In this document: piece after piece, positions 31,160 to 43,300 of the stretch
Layout: each line of letters starts with the position of its first letter
Numbering within the stretch: the stretch's first letter is position 1
Source: Oopsacas minuta
Lineage: Eukaryota > Porifera > Hexactinellida > Lyssacinosida > Leucopsacidae
Direction of reading: 5' to 3'
Assembly (NCBI GenBank): GCA_024704765.1
Contig: JAKMXF010000210.1
Span: forward strand, 620,001 to 684,000
DNA: 64,000 nt
Position numbers and translations under genes: made by a program
The notes under the pieces: generated by a model
Database searches by the model: none
Told to the model about the DNA's origin: nothing
The model's input: only the letters and a program-made list of their open reading frames with translations

Positions 31160-31517
31160 AATAACTAGAATATTATTGTGTTGTATCAGTCATAATATTA
31201 CACTGTAGGATGTTAGTGAGTTAATTAATATTCAACTATAAAGATTCTATATTTGGCTCGTCCGTTTTCATAAAGGGTGTCTTCTTACACATCAAGTATA
31301 TTATGGAATACATAGATATTCCTTCAAAATATTATCAACAATTTGCAATATTCCGCTATGATTACTTTTGTTTACTAAAATAGAAGTATATTACATCATA
31401 CATATTTAATTGTTTGTTCGTGAGAACATGTTTACGCCTATTATTTTATTTTCTGTTACTATAATATAATTCATGTTTCCCTTTGTAGTGCTCTGTTCCC
31501 TCCGTTTTTCAGGTCTA
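31160..31517. other. Spacer between DRP1 and the TRP channel
   Basis: About 358 AT-rich bases with no credible gene. It ends with a strong acceptor-like site (CCGTTTTTCAG, AG at 31511-31512). An upstream in-frame ATG at 31473 lies before that site. Confidence 0.5.
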
Positions 31518-34500
31518 ATGGCAAACCAGATTGAGTTAGATTCAATTGAGAGTAATTATATCGCTTTACCACATAATAATGTGAGTAAGCCACCTGATGC
31601 TTTATACATTGTACCATCACAGACTCAAATCGACGATATCGTGCTCAAGAAGGACGATCTGTTGATTGCAGGCTCCTCTTACAATGATAATAAATTTGTG
31701 ACTTGTTCCGCTATCTTCTCAGAAGAGACTACGTACGGTACCTTTCAGGTCCCTACGGATACCATTACCCTCCTCAAACCATTATCTCATCATTCAGTAG
31801 TAATGCGAGAACATATCCTAAAGTTCTTACTCCAGACTAACAGTACTCTTGCAGTAAGTATTGCTTACAAAACAGACCTCCTAGAGGGATGCGGAGAATT
31901 GTCACGAGGGGACACACTCAGTCACTTCATCGCACGTCACGCTAGCGATATGGTATTCTCTCATATATTCAACAAACTGCATGAGAGTTTCCCATTCGAC
32001 TTGAGAAACGGAGAGAACGCTACCATCCTACAGGTTGCAGTGCAGGATAAGAACAAGGCTACTTTTGATGGGATACTAAATCTACTGAAGTGTGAGACAG
32101 GAGACGTAAGGAAATCTGATTTTATCAATAACAGACTTGATAATACAGATACAGTACTACATATCCTAGCTTGTACTTACTCACCTGAATTTAGGATTGA
32201 TCTAACAGGACTGATGCTAGCAGGAGCTGAGTTAGAGATAGAGAGTACATTGAAGAGGACTTGCTTCCATGTAGCAGCTGAGTTCAATAATTCTGGTTTT
32301 GCTAATGCAATTTCTGAGGCTCTAACAGAAGCTCAAGGATCTGATCAAGCTAGACGTATACTACAGAAAGCTCTTGAGAAGAAGGATACTAATGATAAGG
32401 TAGCAGCATTACTAGCTGAAGAAGAAGAGACTCTTAAAGCTATTCTGAAGCTGTGTAATCTGGAGAAACCAGTCTTTGAAGACGGTCGTCTCATACACTA
32501 CGCAGCTTTCACTAATAACGTAATGTTATGTGACTGTCTGGTAGAGCTAGGGGCTGTAATAGATAGCTTTAATAACAAGAGTTTCACAGCTCTTAAGATA
32601 TCCTCTAAGAAAGGACATCTTGACGTCACGCGATCCTTGCTTAGAGCAGGAGCTAATCCTAATCTTGTCTCCAAGAACCCTGGATTTACTGCTCTTAATA
32701 ACGCAGCTCAATTCGGTCATGTAGAGTGTGTAAGAGTCCTGATAGAGCATGGTGCTAATTTAAAGAGTGACGATATGGCTACTACTCCTATTCATTCTGC
32801 TGCTTATGGAGGTCATGTTAGAGTACTGGATTATTTCCTGAAGGAGTGTAATACTGATGTTAACTTGCTTAATACTAATGGTAAAGTACCGCTATATCAA
32901 GCTACTATACAAGGACATACCTCTTGTGTACAGTTGTTGCTAAGACACGGTGCCGATGTCAACCATACTCTGAGTGATCAAGGAGAGACCTTGGTACATA
33001 TTGCAGTGAAAGAGAACAGAAGGCAGATATTGAGAGCTCTCTTAGAACATAAGGCTAAACCTGATGAAGCAATGAAGAATGGTAAGACTCCTCTGATGCT
33101 AGCTGTGGAGCAAGATAATGTAGAGTTTATTCCTCTGATTATGTCTTATGGTATTACGCTGATTAAGAAGGATACTAATGGTAATACAGTATTCCATTTG
33201 CTGGCTAAACACGGATCTATAAAGAGTAGTAAATACTTGTTACGTCGTGTATCCCTTATATCCGGTGTAACACAAGAGTATCAGCTGTATAAGAATAAGA
33301 ACAGTAATAATAAATCTCCATTTGACATAGCTCTAGAGAACAGACAAGATAAAGTTTTGGAGCAGTTTATTAGGTATATGCCTGAGCAGAAGAAGAAAAA
33401 AGATCACAAAATGTTCCATCAACTCTATGACAAAGGGCTCTACCATATAATTAAGCTGATTATACGGGAGCTACCTAGTCAAAAGAGTGGACAATACCAT
33501 AAGGTTAATAGCAGATTTGTAGATTCTAATAGTGATGGCCATATCCCTGAGGACGCTAACTTCTCTCCCTCTAAATCATCCTTCCTACACAAACTAGCTA
33601 GCTGTCCTGATTTCTCTTTGATTCTACATCCTCTCATTGATAGTATTATTAATGCTAAGTACCAGATTTATCGATGGTGGTTTGTGGTTTCCTTTTTGTT
33701 CCACTTTTTCATATTCTTACCGATATTATTTTTTGCCCTCATTCAGGGTTCCTATCTCTGTGACGATGAGGTATCAAGTTATACAACACCAGAAGATTAC
33801 GTAAGACTTGTTTGTGAGGGTTTTGTTATTCTGTATGCCTTTTTCACTGTACTGATGAACTTAGTTAATTTTGTTAGTTTCTGGCACTCACTATATCAAG
33901 ACAGTAAACAGAATCTTTGTCCAGACAACTTAATGGATGTGGAGTTTCTAAATCCTAAAACTAATATTGAAAAGTTTCCTCTCAGAGCTCCACGAGTTAT
34001 TCAGGTTGGAATTCTAAAATTTAAAGATTTGCTGTATAAACTGGATTCAAAACTTCATTTGATATTCAGTGCAGCTATGAGATACTTTTTCAGAACCAAT
34101 ACTCTATTAGGGATTATCGGTTTCTGCTCTCTGCTAATTCTAATTTCACTTAGAATCCTTAACTCCCGTTATCAATGGTTAATGGCTGCTTTCGTATTTA
34201 TGTCTTATTCACTGAGTCTATTCCGCTACGCTAAAATTAACCCTACACTAGGACTGTATATGTCTGTACTACTACGTTTGTTATACACTGAGGTTCCGAA
34301 GTTTATTTGTGCATTTATTTTGCTGTCACTTACCTGCTCAGGAGCTCTACACTTAATCGTACGATTTGAGATATCTCCTATACCCAGCAGTTCTAGTTGT
34401 AACCAGACATTAAACTTCTCTTGGTTCGGTGAGTATTATCATCCTGTCTACTCTCTGCTGGCTCCTATTTTCTTCCTCGTTAATCCTGGTATCGGAGAGG

Positions 34501-35036
34501 GAGTATTCTCACTATACCAAGCACAATCTATCACATTTGTATTGTTTTATTTGATATTCACATTTATTATTTCTATCTTCATGATAAGTCTATTTATTGC
34601 TCAGATCACAAAATCTTACAGAACTATTGGAAATTTTGAAATCTTACAATTCAAATTGGATACAATAATAGAGATAGAAAGAAACTCTATTGTATCGTTA
34701 GTATTCGGTAAATGGCTTAGGAAGAGTTCCTCAGTCATGAAGGTTTTGATACCAAAGCAGAAATGGGAAGAAGAGGTGTTGAAAGATGAGAATAACATAC
34801 CTTTATATAATTCTAATGTCGTTACGCAGGAAACGAATCGACAAGTACTGTCCAGTAAAGAACTGGTAGAAAAGAAGATGGAAGAGTTGAATAGGACAAC
34901 TGACGGGTTGTCAAATAATATTGAGTCCATGCAAGATACGCTTACTCATGTAGAACAGTTTCAAACAGACATACAGGTACAATTAGACTCAATTCGTGTA
35001 GCTCTACAGCATCTACAACAATGTTTGGTAAAGTAA
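31518..35036 (+). CDS. Ankyrin-repeat TRP-type cation channel
   Basis: A single exon encodes about 1172 aa. The N-terminal half carries a long ankyrin array (about 150-640; TALKISSKKGHLDVTRSLL, TPIHSAAYGGHVRVLDYFL, TPLMLAVEQDNVEFIPLI). Six membrane helices lie between about 718 and 1030, with a pore-loop candidate before the last (YSLLAPIFFLVNPGIGEG) and an S6-like FIISIFMISLFIAQITKSY. The C-terminus ends in a coiled coil (about 1115-1170) that could drive tetramerisation. The plan fits TRPA- or TRPV-like channels, which conduct cations in response to chemical, thermal or mechanical cues; I cannot choose between them. I start at 31518 because an AG acceptor-like site lies five bases upstream; an in-frame ATG at 31473 would add 15 residues. 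Confidence 0.83.
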   Translation: MANQIELDSIESNYIALPHNNVSKPPDALYIVPSQTQIDDIVLKKDDLLIAGSSYNDNKFVTCSAIFSEETTYGTFQVPTDTITLLKPLSHHSVVMREHILKFLLQTNSTLAVSIAYKTDLLEGCGELSRGDTLSHFIARHASDMVFSHIFNKLHESFPFDLRNGENATILQVAVQDKNKATFDGILNLLKCETGDVRKSDFINNRLDNTDTVLHILACTYSPEFRIDLTGLMLAGAELEIESTLKRTCFHVAAEFNNSGFANAISEALTEAQGSDQARRILQKALEKKDTNDKVAALLAEEEETLKAILKLCNLEKPVFEDGRLIHYAAFTNNVMLCDCLVELGAVIDSFNNKSFTALKISSKKGHLDVTRSLLRAGANPNLVSKNPGFTALNNAAQFGHVECVRVLIEHGANLKSDDMATTPIHSAAYGGHVRVLDYFLKECNTDVNLLNTNGKVPLYQATIQGHTSCVQLLLRHGADVNHTLSDQGETLVHIAVKENRRQILRALLEHKAKPDEAMKNGKTPLMLAVEQDNVEFIPLIMSYGITLIKKDTNGNTVFHLLAKHGSIKSSKYLLRRVSLISGVTQEYQLYKNKNSNNKSPFDIALENRQDKVLEQFIRYMPEQKKKKDHKMFHQLYDKGLYHIIKLIIRELPSQKSGQYHKVNSRFVDSNSDGHIPEDANFSPSKSSFLHKLASCPDFSLILHPLIDSIINAKYQIYRWWFVVSFLFHFFIFLPILFFALIQGSYLCDDEVSSYTTPEDYVRLVCEGFVILYAFFTVLMNLVNFVSFWHSLYQDSKQNLCPDNLMDVEFLNPKTNIEKFPLRAPRVIQVGILKFKDLLYKLDSKLHLIFSAAMRYFFRTNTLLGIIGFCSLLILISLRILNSRYQWLMAAFVFMSYSLSLFRYAKINPTLGLYMSVLLRLLYTEVPKFICAFILLSLTCSGALHLIVRFEISPIPSSSSCNQTLNFSWFGEYYHPVYSLLAPIFFLVNPGIGEGVFSLYQAQSITFVLFYLIFTFIISIFMISLFIAQITKSYRTIGNFEILQFKLDTIIEIERNSIVSLVFGKWLRKSSSVMKVLIPKQKWEEEVLKDENNIPLYNSNVVTQETNRQVLSSKELVEKKMEELNRTTDGLSNNIESMQDTLTHVEQFQTDIQVQLDSIRVALQHLQQCLVK

Positions 35037-35187
35037 TAATATATGATTTAGACTTTACCGACATTTTTGTCAAATTATATCTATTCCATTATTCTTTAAT
35101 TTATTCTTAAACTCTAAATCTAGAATTCTAGATTATTTAATAACTAAAAAAGCACACTTAAGTGACCGGGCTGCTCTATAGAATTAA

Positions 35188-36468
35188 CTAATGACATATA
35201 GTCCCTGCCCACATCATAATGTCCGTAGGACATACAGAGGGGTCTAGAATCCCTTTCTTGACCTGGTCCTTAGTCACCAAGGGAGCTATATTCATTGTCT
35301 CTTTGGTTCTCTTCGTCTGTCCTCCTCCCACAGGACCGAGTAGCCCTAGTTCCAGCATATGTCCCATAGCTCTTAATACCATGTCTCTAGAGAACTGGTC
35401 AATGCTACTTGACTGCTTGGTGAACTTTACGTATTCTTGGTAGACTGCTTCAAAGTTTAGCTTAGCATTGGGATTCTGTTCATATAATTTACTGGCAGAT
35501 ACCATTACACACTTCTCTAGCTGAGTTATGCTAGAGAGTGTTTCTACGTACGGATCTATATTGAGATATCTCCAAGAGTCTATAAAGTCCTGAGGATCAA
35601 ATCTGAATCCTTTTCTCATTAAACGAGAGAGAGGAGTTGTAATGAAGTTCTGTAAGATACGGACATTCTTTGAACTAGTATACACCTGCTTCATAGAGCT
35701 TATCACATTAGGATTAGATAAGATAGATTCTATGTGAACTGACCAATCCTTATCTTGCATGAAGCAGGGGTCTAAGAGCTGTCTTGCGATACGTAAGTAG
35801 TCAGGGAATGTGTAGTCTGTAGCTAAGTACAGCTGTCTATGAGAATACCGCGATTTTACTCTCTTCTCTAGCAGCTCGATGACGTCAAGCCTAGTGGTCA
35901 ATCCTACAACAGATATAGGACAGGAATTAGACTGGGAGATGTCGAATAAACTGTAGAGCAAATTCTGGTTTTTGTGTTTTGTGAAAAGATCGAAATTCTC
36001 TAGAATAAATATTATCGGTGTCATTTTCTTTTTCATTTCATAAAGATATTCTAAGAGGTGAGTTAAGGAGGTTTCAAAAGAATTAGCTTTGGACTTAGCT
36101 TCTCCTTCAATCTTCAGATCCCTCAGTATCTGCTGTACAGCTTCTTGTCCGTTCAGATGTATTAACCCATTCAATCTGACTATACACATATCTTTATCTA
36201 GTGTGTACTCTGAGTTTATTCTAGCTAACATACTGTTTGTTATGAATGTCTTCCCTGATCCAGGTGGTCCTAGCAGAAGTACAGAATTACTCTCATCCCA
36301 TTTCAAACTCCTCTCTACCAGGGTGTAGAGGGATTGATAACATCCAATTTGGTACTCAAATAATCTCTTCTCCGGTACTGCTATCTTGGGATTAGCTCCT
36401 CCAAATAGAGACTGTTGTACTGTTTGTAGCTGCTTTATTGTAAATACCTGACCTTGCTTTTCAGACAT
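35188..36468 (-). CDS. ORC4: Origin recognition complex subunit 4
   Basis: ORC4 is an AAA+ subunit of the complex that marks replication origins and loads MCM helicases. The 426-aa single-exon protein is close to human ORC4 (436 aa). It has a Walker A GPPGSGKT at residues 67-74, a Walker B-type IIFILENFDLF near 153-163, the sensor segment PISVVGLTTRLDV followed by KRVKSRYSHRQ, and a C-terminal winged-helix region. The ATG follows a strong TCTTACAG acceptor-like site by nine bases. It converges with the TRP gene (151 bases apart) and is co-oriented with TRMT5. Confidence 0.95.
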   Translation of the reverse strand: MSEKQGQVFTIKQLQTVQQSLFGGANPKIAVPEKRLFEYQIGCYQSLYTLVERSLKWDESNSVLLLGPPGSGKTFITNSMLARINSEYTLDKDMCIVRLNGLIHLNGQEAVQQILRDLKIEGEAKSKANSFETSLTHLLEYLYEMKKKMTPIIFILENFDLFTKHKNQNLLYSLFDISQSNSCPISVVGLTTRLDVIELLEKRVKSRYSHRQLYLATDYTFPDYLRIARQLLDPCFMQDKDWSVHIESILSNPNVISSMKQVYTSSKNVRILQNFITTPLSRLMRKGFRFDPQDFIDSWRYLNIDPYVETLSSITQLEKCVMVSASKLYEQNPNAKLNFEAVYQEYVKFTKQSSSIDQFSRDMVLRAMGHMLELGLLGPVGGGQTKRTKETMNIAPLVTKDQVKKGILDPSVCPTDIMMWAGTICH

Positions 36469-36738
36469 TTGTTCAGACTGTAAGATTAGTTGTTAGTTCA
36501 ATAATACAAGCTATTAACTAATGTATATTCAATAGAAGTACTTATTGCCCAATGTGGTTCTTGTAAGATCTAAAATAATACGTCATATGGTATTATGAAC
36601 ATATCAGCTCTGTTATCACCTGTGTGTCAGCTGATTATATTATTAGTGTTATGTCAACTAAGCTTAATTATTTGCATACATAATTTGCTAATTTCTCTAA
36701 AAATAGAATTAATTCCTAATAATTCTATTTATAATCAT

Positions 36739-38088
36739 TTAATCCTCATTATAATCAAACTTAGCTCTCTTTTTTTGTTGTTGTTGTTCAGGTTCCACTT
36801 CTGCCACTTGTTTGTGTCGGTACGCCACTTCTGGAGGAAGTTGGAAGCTAATTCTAATTTGCTCTTTAACCGTAGACACTTGTCTAACAAAGCTCGTATC
36901 ACATGTAGTTAGTCTTGAGATTAGAATTCCTTCAACTCGTTGCTTTACTTCATTTTGCGGGTCTTCTCCACTTGCGAATGAATAGCAATGAATAGTTGGT
37001 AGTTGGAAACTATCCCTCTTGTCTTCAGGTACTGATATAAATAGTCCGATAAAAGTATTCAGGAATCCTACAGCTGTTCCAGGGAGGTTCATTATTACAT
37101 GAGAATACATTGTCTTCAGTTTGCTTGCGAACCCATCCCCTGATAGCTCGCTTTGGATCAGCTGTTCTGTTAATTTCTTTATAAACACGCGAGCATCCAA
37201 GTTATAACATTCCATTCTATCAACTACTTTATTTATTTTTACATTCTCACTCATGAATTGGTAGCAATTCGGATTCAGATCGTTTGCATGTGCGAAGCAT
37301 TTCTTTTTGCAAGCAAGTATAGAGAAAGGACCGACTCCAGCAAACACGTCTAGAATGACTTGATTAGGCTTGAATAAGTCTGTGATTCTCTGTCTCTCTC
37401 CTTGTAATCTGGAGTTCCAGAAAGCTTTGAAATAGTCTAGCTTATAAGTACAGTATTGCTCTTTAACAGTTACTATTCCTGCATCTTTATCCCCTGCTAT
37501 TACCTATAGCACATATCATATACACTCTATCGTAGTTAGGATATATTAACTCACCTCCATGTCAAATATTCTGAATTCATTCTCTATCTTCCCTATCTTA
37601 TTCACTACTGTTTTGATAGGGGTCAGCTTCTGCAATATAACTTCTCCTATAACGTGTTTGTAAGGTAATTGCTCGTCTCTAAGATTCACATGAGCTATGT
37701 GTCCAGCTGTCTCGAAAGCAGTAGGCACTACAGTATTTTCTGGTAGAATAGCAGACAGCAAGGCCTTTATTCCCCAGCTGGAGAATTCTAGTTGTATTTC
37801 TCTGTCTATGAACTTCATATCCTCTGTTAGTGAGCTCTCTTCATGTGTAGATAGCTTATAATCAGGTTTCAATAAGATAGCTACTAGCTGGCTCGCACCT
37901 TCCTCTGGTGATGTTATGTCCATCACTCTACGTATATTGACTGAATCTAGAATGTTCTTCTTCAACACTTTGAGTAGTGAGTCCACTCCCTTTCTAGTTA
38001 TTTGAAGAGCTGGCACTCTTACTGTCTTCCTGAATAACTCTTTGTTCAGGATTTTCATGCCTCTTACAGCACTGGGCGGTAGCAACAT
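36739..38088 (-). CDS. TRMT5: tRNA (guanine37-N1)-methyltransferase, two exons
   Basis: TRMT5 methylates N1 of G37 next to the tRNA anticodon, using S-adenosylmethionine, and guards against frameshifting. Exons 38088-37555 and 37503-36739 (intron 51 bp) join to 432 aa. The N-terminal part (LPPSAVRGMKILNKELFRKT) is followed by the methyltransferase fold: a SAM-binding DVFAGVGPFSI, the acidic HANDLNPNCYQFMSENV and the catalytic-site HVIMNLPGTAVGFL. The tail is Gln/Lys-rich (EPEQQQQKKRAKF). No truncation is evident. The gene is 270 bases upstream of ORC4's start in the same orientation, so the two could share a transcription unit. Confidence 0.94.
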
Positions 38089-38293
38089 GTGCCAATTATG
38101 CTAATTAATTAATTAATTAATGATTTTCCTAATTATAAGGCACTGAACATATTTACTAAGCCTTTTATCATATAAAAGAAGAAATAGCTCAATTCTTGTA
38201 TACCGCATATATATTTGTGTCATATTCAACACGATTAATTTTAGTACATGTGTTATTTGGCCACTAATCAGCTGGCGGAAGCATATGAATATT

Positions 38294-39361
38294 TTAAGTG
38301 GCTTGCTCTATCATAACCCAGCTACATGTTTTGTTAGATGTAGTTGCTGCTTGCATTACTCTACTGATTGAGTTCATATGTGAATGGTTAATGACATCAA
38401 TCATTTGATCTGAAACTATCTCTTTGTCTAGAGTACCAGCCAAGCAATCCATCTGTCTTAATATTCCTTCTTCAAATGGTCTGCTGAATACGCCAGCTTC
38501 TGATTGAGACTCAACATCTAAAATCTTTATTTTCCCTTCTTCTCTAGATTCTTTGATTAAGTTAACTCCATCAAAACTCAACGAGGCGTATTCTCCAATA
38601 ACTTTAATTAGGAATCTTTCTTTGCCAGGCACATTACCAATGCATTCAACGGTAGCGAAGGTGCCACTATTAGTTTTCAGTTGTAATGAGCAGAAATCAT
38701 CACTGGATATTGTACGGAATCCTTTTATCGTGTCTGTCTTCTTGAAGAATGTACACAATCTGCAACAAACTTCCTTTATATTCTCGTTACTAATGAACAT
38801 TATTGCATCTATACAATGACTTCCAAAGCAATTCAATACTCCTCCTCCCATCATGCCTTCACACATCCAATCAAAACAAGTAGTATTAAGACCCAGAGTA
38901 GTAGGCATTTCTAATCTTATCTCAAATAGAGATAATTTTCCTAGAACTCCCTCTCCCACAACTTTCCTCATCTCTTGTACAGCTCTTACCATTCTCAGTG
39001 GGTAAGATAGATACGTTTGTTTTTTCCCGAAGAAGCTAGTAATAGTAGGAGACGGAGATGTGTAGAGACTGCAGATTAAACACAGTTTTTCCTTCTTACT
39101 CACTTCAATTAGTTCTCTCTCTATCAGCTTGGGAGCTGTAGCTATAAGCACCAGATTTACATCTAGATCTGAATAGATGTGTAGTGGAGATAGAGCTGGA
39201 TATTTGACATTATAACGTATAGATAGCATATCTGTATCTTGACTGTTGTAGCAGAATAGTGTATGAATAATATGTCCATTTCCTGTAAGAGTAGATAGCC
39301 AAGCTTCTACAAAGGATCCATCTCCTATTACCCCAATCTTCAGAGGTCTACTCCCTTTCAT
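38294..39361 (-). CDS. GFOD-like Gfo/Idh/MocA-family oxidoreductase
   Basis: The 355-aa single-exon product resembles glucose-fructose oxidoreductase domain-containing proteins (GFOD1/2). An N-terminal Rossmann fold (LKIGVIGDGSFVEAWL) should bind NAD(P), and the C-terminal GFO domain follows after the family segment YLSYPLRMVRAVQEMRKVV and MMGGGVLNCFGSH. Substrate and role are poorly known even in vertebrates. I start at the ATG at 39361, nine bases behind a TTATTTAATAG site, not at an upstream non-ATG codon. The active-site Lys of bacterial relatives (EKP motif) is not visible: the equivalent place reads SPSPTITSFF, so catalysis is uncertain, as in animal GFODs. Confidence 0.85.
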   Translation of the reverse strand: MKGSRPLKIGVIGDGSFVEAWLSTLTGNGHIIHTLFCYNSQDTDMLSIRYNVKYPALSPLHIYSDLDVNLVLIATAPKLIERELIEVSKKEKLCLICSLYTSPSPTITSFFGKKQTYLSYPLRMVRAVQEMRKVVGEGVLGKLSLFEIRLEMPTTLGLNTTCFDWMCEGMMGGGVLNCFGSHCIDAIMFISNENIKEVCCRLCTFFKKTDTIKGFRTISSDDFCSLQLKTNSGTFATVECIGNVPGKERFLIKVIGEYASLSFDGVNLIKESREEGKIKILDVESQSEAGVFSRPFEEGILRQMDCLAGTLDKEIVSDQMIDVINHSHMNSISRVMQAATTSNKTCSWVMIEQAT

Positions 39362-40337
39362 TACCAAATTCTATTAAATAAATAAAATTTAAACACATTT
39401 AAAGTTGCTGGGTAAGAGTTCGGAGTTAATTTCCTAATTCTTATAACCTTACTTGAAGCACTACTCCTACACTATACCTTGACCTTATGTTCTGTGAATG
39501 GTCATTCAATAATTACATAGTTTATATACAGAAGTAATTAGGGGAAATTAATGCCTTGAGTATTCTAGGCAGCTAAACAATTGCTAGGACCAGTGGCGCT
39601 ATAGATTCACCTCCCGCCGAGTAATTATGTAACAAACTAACAATTAAACACTTGTACAAATTTAGCTGAGAAAAACCTGCTGTATAATTTGTAAGTAATT
39701 TGGAATTATAGACATTCTCTATCTGCACCACCTAGCTTGACATTTCTCACTCATCCTATTATCTCTGTTGTTAGGCGAGTCCAACAAGCAGGTTACTAGC
39801 AAATTCAAATTCTTAGCCCAATTGTCTATACTCTAATGTAGTATCTGTCCTATGACACATACATCTACATTTGCAGATATTTCCACTTTCAACCACTAGC
39901 CCTATTCTTTGCCCATTCATTGACCTAGCTATTCATGCATCTTACATATTGAAATTTTTAAATACACTCAGATCACGCAGTAGATAATATGATAGTAGCA
40001 ATGAAGAGAAAAGCTTGAGGACATCAGTATTGGCTAGTTTCTGGCTAAGCAACATTATAATAGGCATTGCCATCAGTAGTATATTGCAGCTAAGTCAATA
40101 AATTGCTTGCATTTCTATTCTGAGTGCGTTAATAATGTAAACAAGTCTATTGGATTTATTTATTTATAAGATTTTCTATTTATTTTGACATTTCAACTGA
40201 TTACACACTTTCAAACACATCTAGCAAATCTGTGAGTTTTTTTCTGTTTTTGTATTATTGGTGAATATTATTAGTATAATTTCCAATTATCTTAATAATG
40301 AGTTCCTTCAACTTCAATTCTCTTAATACAGCACTTA
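39362..40337. other. Divergent spacer between GFOD-like and AF4/FMR2-family genes
   Basis: 976 bases between two genes pointing away from each other, the longest spacer here, so it must hold two promoters. A short GC-richer patch near 39590-39620 (CCTCCCGCCGAG) stands out against AT-rich surroundings and could be a protein-binding site; this is only a guess. No ORF, RNA gene or repeat was identified. Confidence 0.5.
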
Positions 40338-43300
40338 ATGTCCTCATCACCATTGGGCACGGATTTAGACCACCCTTTCAGAAGATTAGAAAGTCGTTAC
40401 ATTTCATTTGACAGAAGCGTTCACTTTAGTGAGCCTCGTTCAACCCAACACTCCGATCCTTTGAATCTGAAAATATCAGAATTGCTCGGCCCCTATAGTC
40501 AGGTATCTCCTCATCTCCTCTCAGAGCTAAAAGACAGTAAGTTTACTAAATCTTATGACTTTAATTACTGAATTGTATTCCTATATTTCTTCCCTAGGTC
40601 CAGATAGTCTGTTTGGCATTGAACCGTTGAATACTATTTCACCAAAACATCAAAGACAGAGACCTTCATCTTCAGGTACCTACCTATGCCTTATTCAGTA
40701 TACACGTAATACTCTAATCCTTTAATCTCTCCAATCTTCCACTAGCACTAGCTGCTACTGGGTTAATTAATAGTTACCTCTAATTACATCAAAGAATAGC
40801 TCCTGCTTAAAATATTTGGAACTATATTTGCATAAAGAAGTTACAAATATCTCCTAATATGCTCGATGCTAGATTTCACTTTGTCATTATCTTGTCCTTG
40901 CTTCCTAATATATATTCATACGAACATTCCTGTACTAATCTCGTTTGTATCTCAACTCATAACACTTCCATCTTGCTAGTTTAGTTCTAGAGATTAGCAT
41001 AATGCATAATACTGTATCTCAGAACTTTAGACAGCCCTCTGTTCTTTACTTGTAATTGTAGTTTCATTATTGCCCAATGTAATTACTTATGCCAGTTTTC
41101 AATATGACTACATTAGCTTGTCATATAATTATGTAAATCGAGCACAAGCAACTTGCACTTACGACTGATGTAACCACCTGATAGCATCTGGAAATCTTAT
41201 TATGTTTACTAACACGCAGAACTTTCCTAGGAATACTTAGAATATAGATTTAACTCAGTTTATCAGTAATAAATTTATAATCTCTCATAACTACCACCTG
41301 TGTAACCTTTATTTCTTCAAAATGTGAACTCAAAAAACACAACACAATTAAGAGCATTTTGCATTTTCGCTAACGTGAACTATCCCCATTTCTAAATTTT
41401 ATGCTTATGGCCTGTTTGTGATAATCAAGTATAAATAGATGACCATTTGATGACTGAGAAATTTATCATTCTTATTCTTAGATCAAAAGCTAGGCAAAAT
41501 GATGGGCCAAAGCTCGAGGCCTGTCTCCCCCCCGGGGAAGAAACACACCCCCAGACAACCCTTTAACCCAGCCGTACAAAGACCCAACCAAATAAATAAG
41601 CACCTAAAACCGCAAAAAAATCCAGAGAACAAACCTCGGCCAATTAACCCATACCCATTGCATAATTCAGGTAAACATGGATCACGTACATTTCTTTCCA
41701 GTTCCAGTCCTAACACTAATTCACATACACACAAGAACGGTTCAATCAGTAGGAAGACTAAGTACGATACTCCAACCACTCTGCAGGATAGCAGTACTGA
41801 TATTAAGATGAAGAAGCCTATAAACAACACAGCTCCTATGTTCCCTAAGAGACCGGATAAAGTCAGGAAAGAAGAACACAACATGAACTCTAAGAAACTT
41901 CTTCATTCTGATACAGTCAATAGCTCTAGACCTGTGAATGGAGAACATCTGGATTTCTCTCAAAAGATATCTCCCAAAGAAGATACTAAAACAGCTACAA
42001 TCCTTCCGGCACGTGTCTTAAAGCCTCCTAGTGACAAACCTCGTCCCCCTACCAACAAGAATCCTGAAGAGTTCACTTCTAAGAACAACCAAGTTCCTAA
42101 TCTAGACCTATCATTATCTTTAAATAGGTCGAATTTACATGACGATAGTTTCAATGACATATTCGCTATTGGTAAGATTATTTTATTATTCTTATTAGTG
42201 ATAATGCTTATCTAAAATCGTATGGTGTGTCTAGGGATGGAGCCTCTCCCCACCCCCCTCACTGAGATACAGACACCAGTTGGTAACAAGAAGTTCCTAG
42301 CTTTCCTTTCTAACCAGACTAAACCACGTTTAGATCTACCGCAGCAAAAAGAAGCTAATTCTAATCGTTTGTTTACTGAGAAAGTAGTAGAGCAGAATAG
42401 CTCTGATTCAGAGGATAGCTCAGACAGTGATTCAGAGCATGAACACAATCATGATCAGGGGACAACTAGTAGCAGACGTGGTGATGTAAGTATATTATTA
42501 TTATTTATTTGAGGAGAGAGAGAGAGAGAGAGAGCACGGCATTGATTAGCTAGTTTCTGTTGTGTAGAACTTTCTAGACATTATTGTGAGTTCAGATTCT
42601 GAGAGCAGTGATTCCTCACCGATTCAAGCCCCCTCTTACACCAACACAGAGGACATATTCATGTCTATTCCTCCAAAAAGAGTGGATATGATAACTGAGC
42701 CAGCTCCTGTACACAACAGAGGTTGGGAGTCTAGTCCTTCTTCTGACAGCTCCAATGGAGATAGCAATATCCACTCTTGGAATAAAATGAATATTACATC
42801 TAATCACAAGTAAGGCTATTAGATTCCCTCTTCCCTTTATTTGCTGTGTATTTCATCTACTGGTACAAAATTGCTCCTTTGAATATATTCAAGTTGCAAG
42901 ACAGTCTTTTAATCGCTAATTACTGCGTACATTATTCTAAATAATTAATATACCTAATCTTACTCCTGAGTGTAGCTACGTATCACATGTACCTAAATAT
43001 TTACAAGTATTTCATTAATTGGTCTCTTTCTGTTTCAGAACTGAGTGCCCTTATTGGGACTCTCATCGTTCTACCTCTCCTCCTCGTGACTTGAATCCTC
43101 GTCTCAATGCCACCTCAGAACCAGTCATGCATCTCAAAAGCTCAATGGTAAGATAATCATATATGTGTATACATGCTGTAATATATGATAATTTATACGC
43201 CTCAGCTAATCATTACAGACAAATTTAATAATTATCTGCGTAATTCTATAAACAAGCAATCTTTGTTTACTACAACAACAAGATCTAATTTGATCTAGTA

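Noticed and set aside
31473-31517. Upstream in-frame ATG of the TRP channel
   Set aside because: A strong acceptor-like TTTTTCAG follows it and the next ATG is five bases further on; the extension MFPFVV... could be a signal peptide but is less likely.
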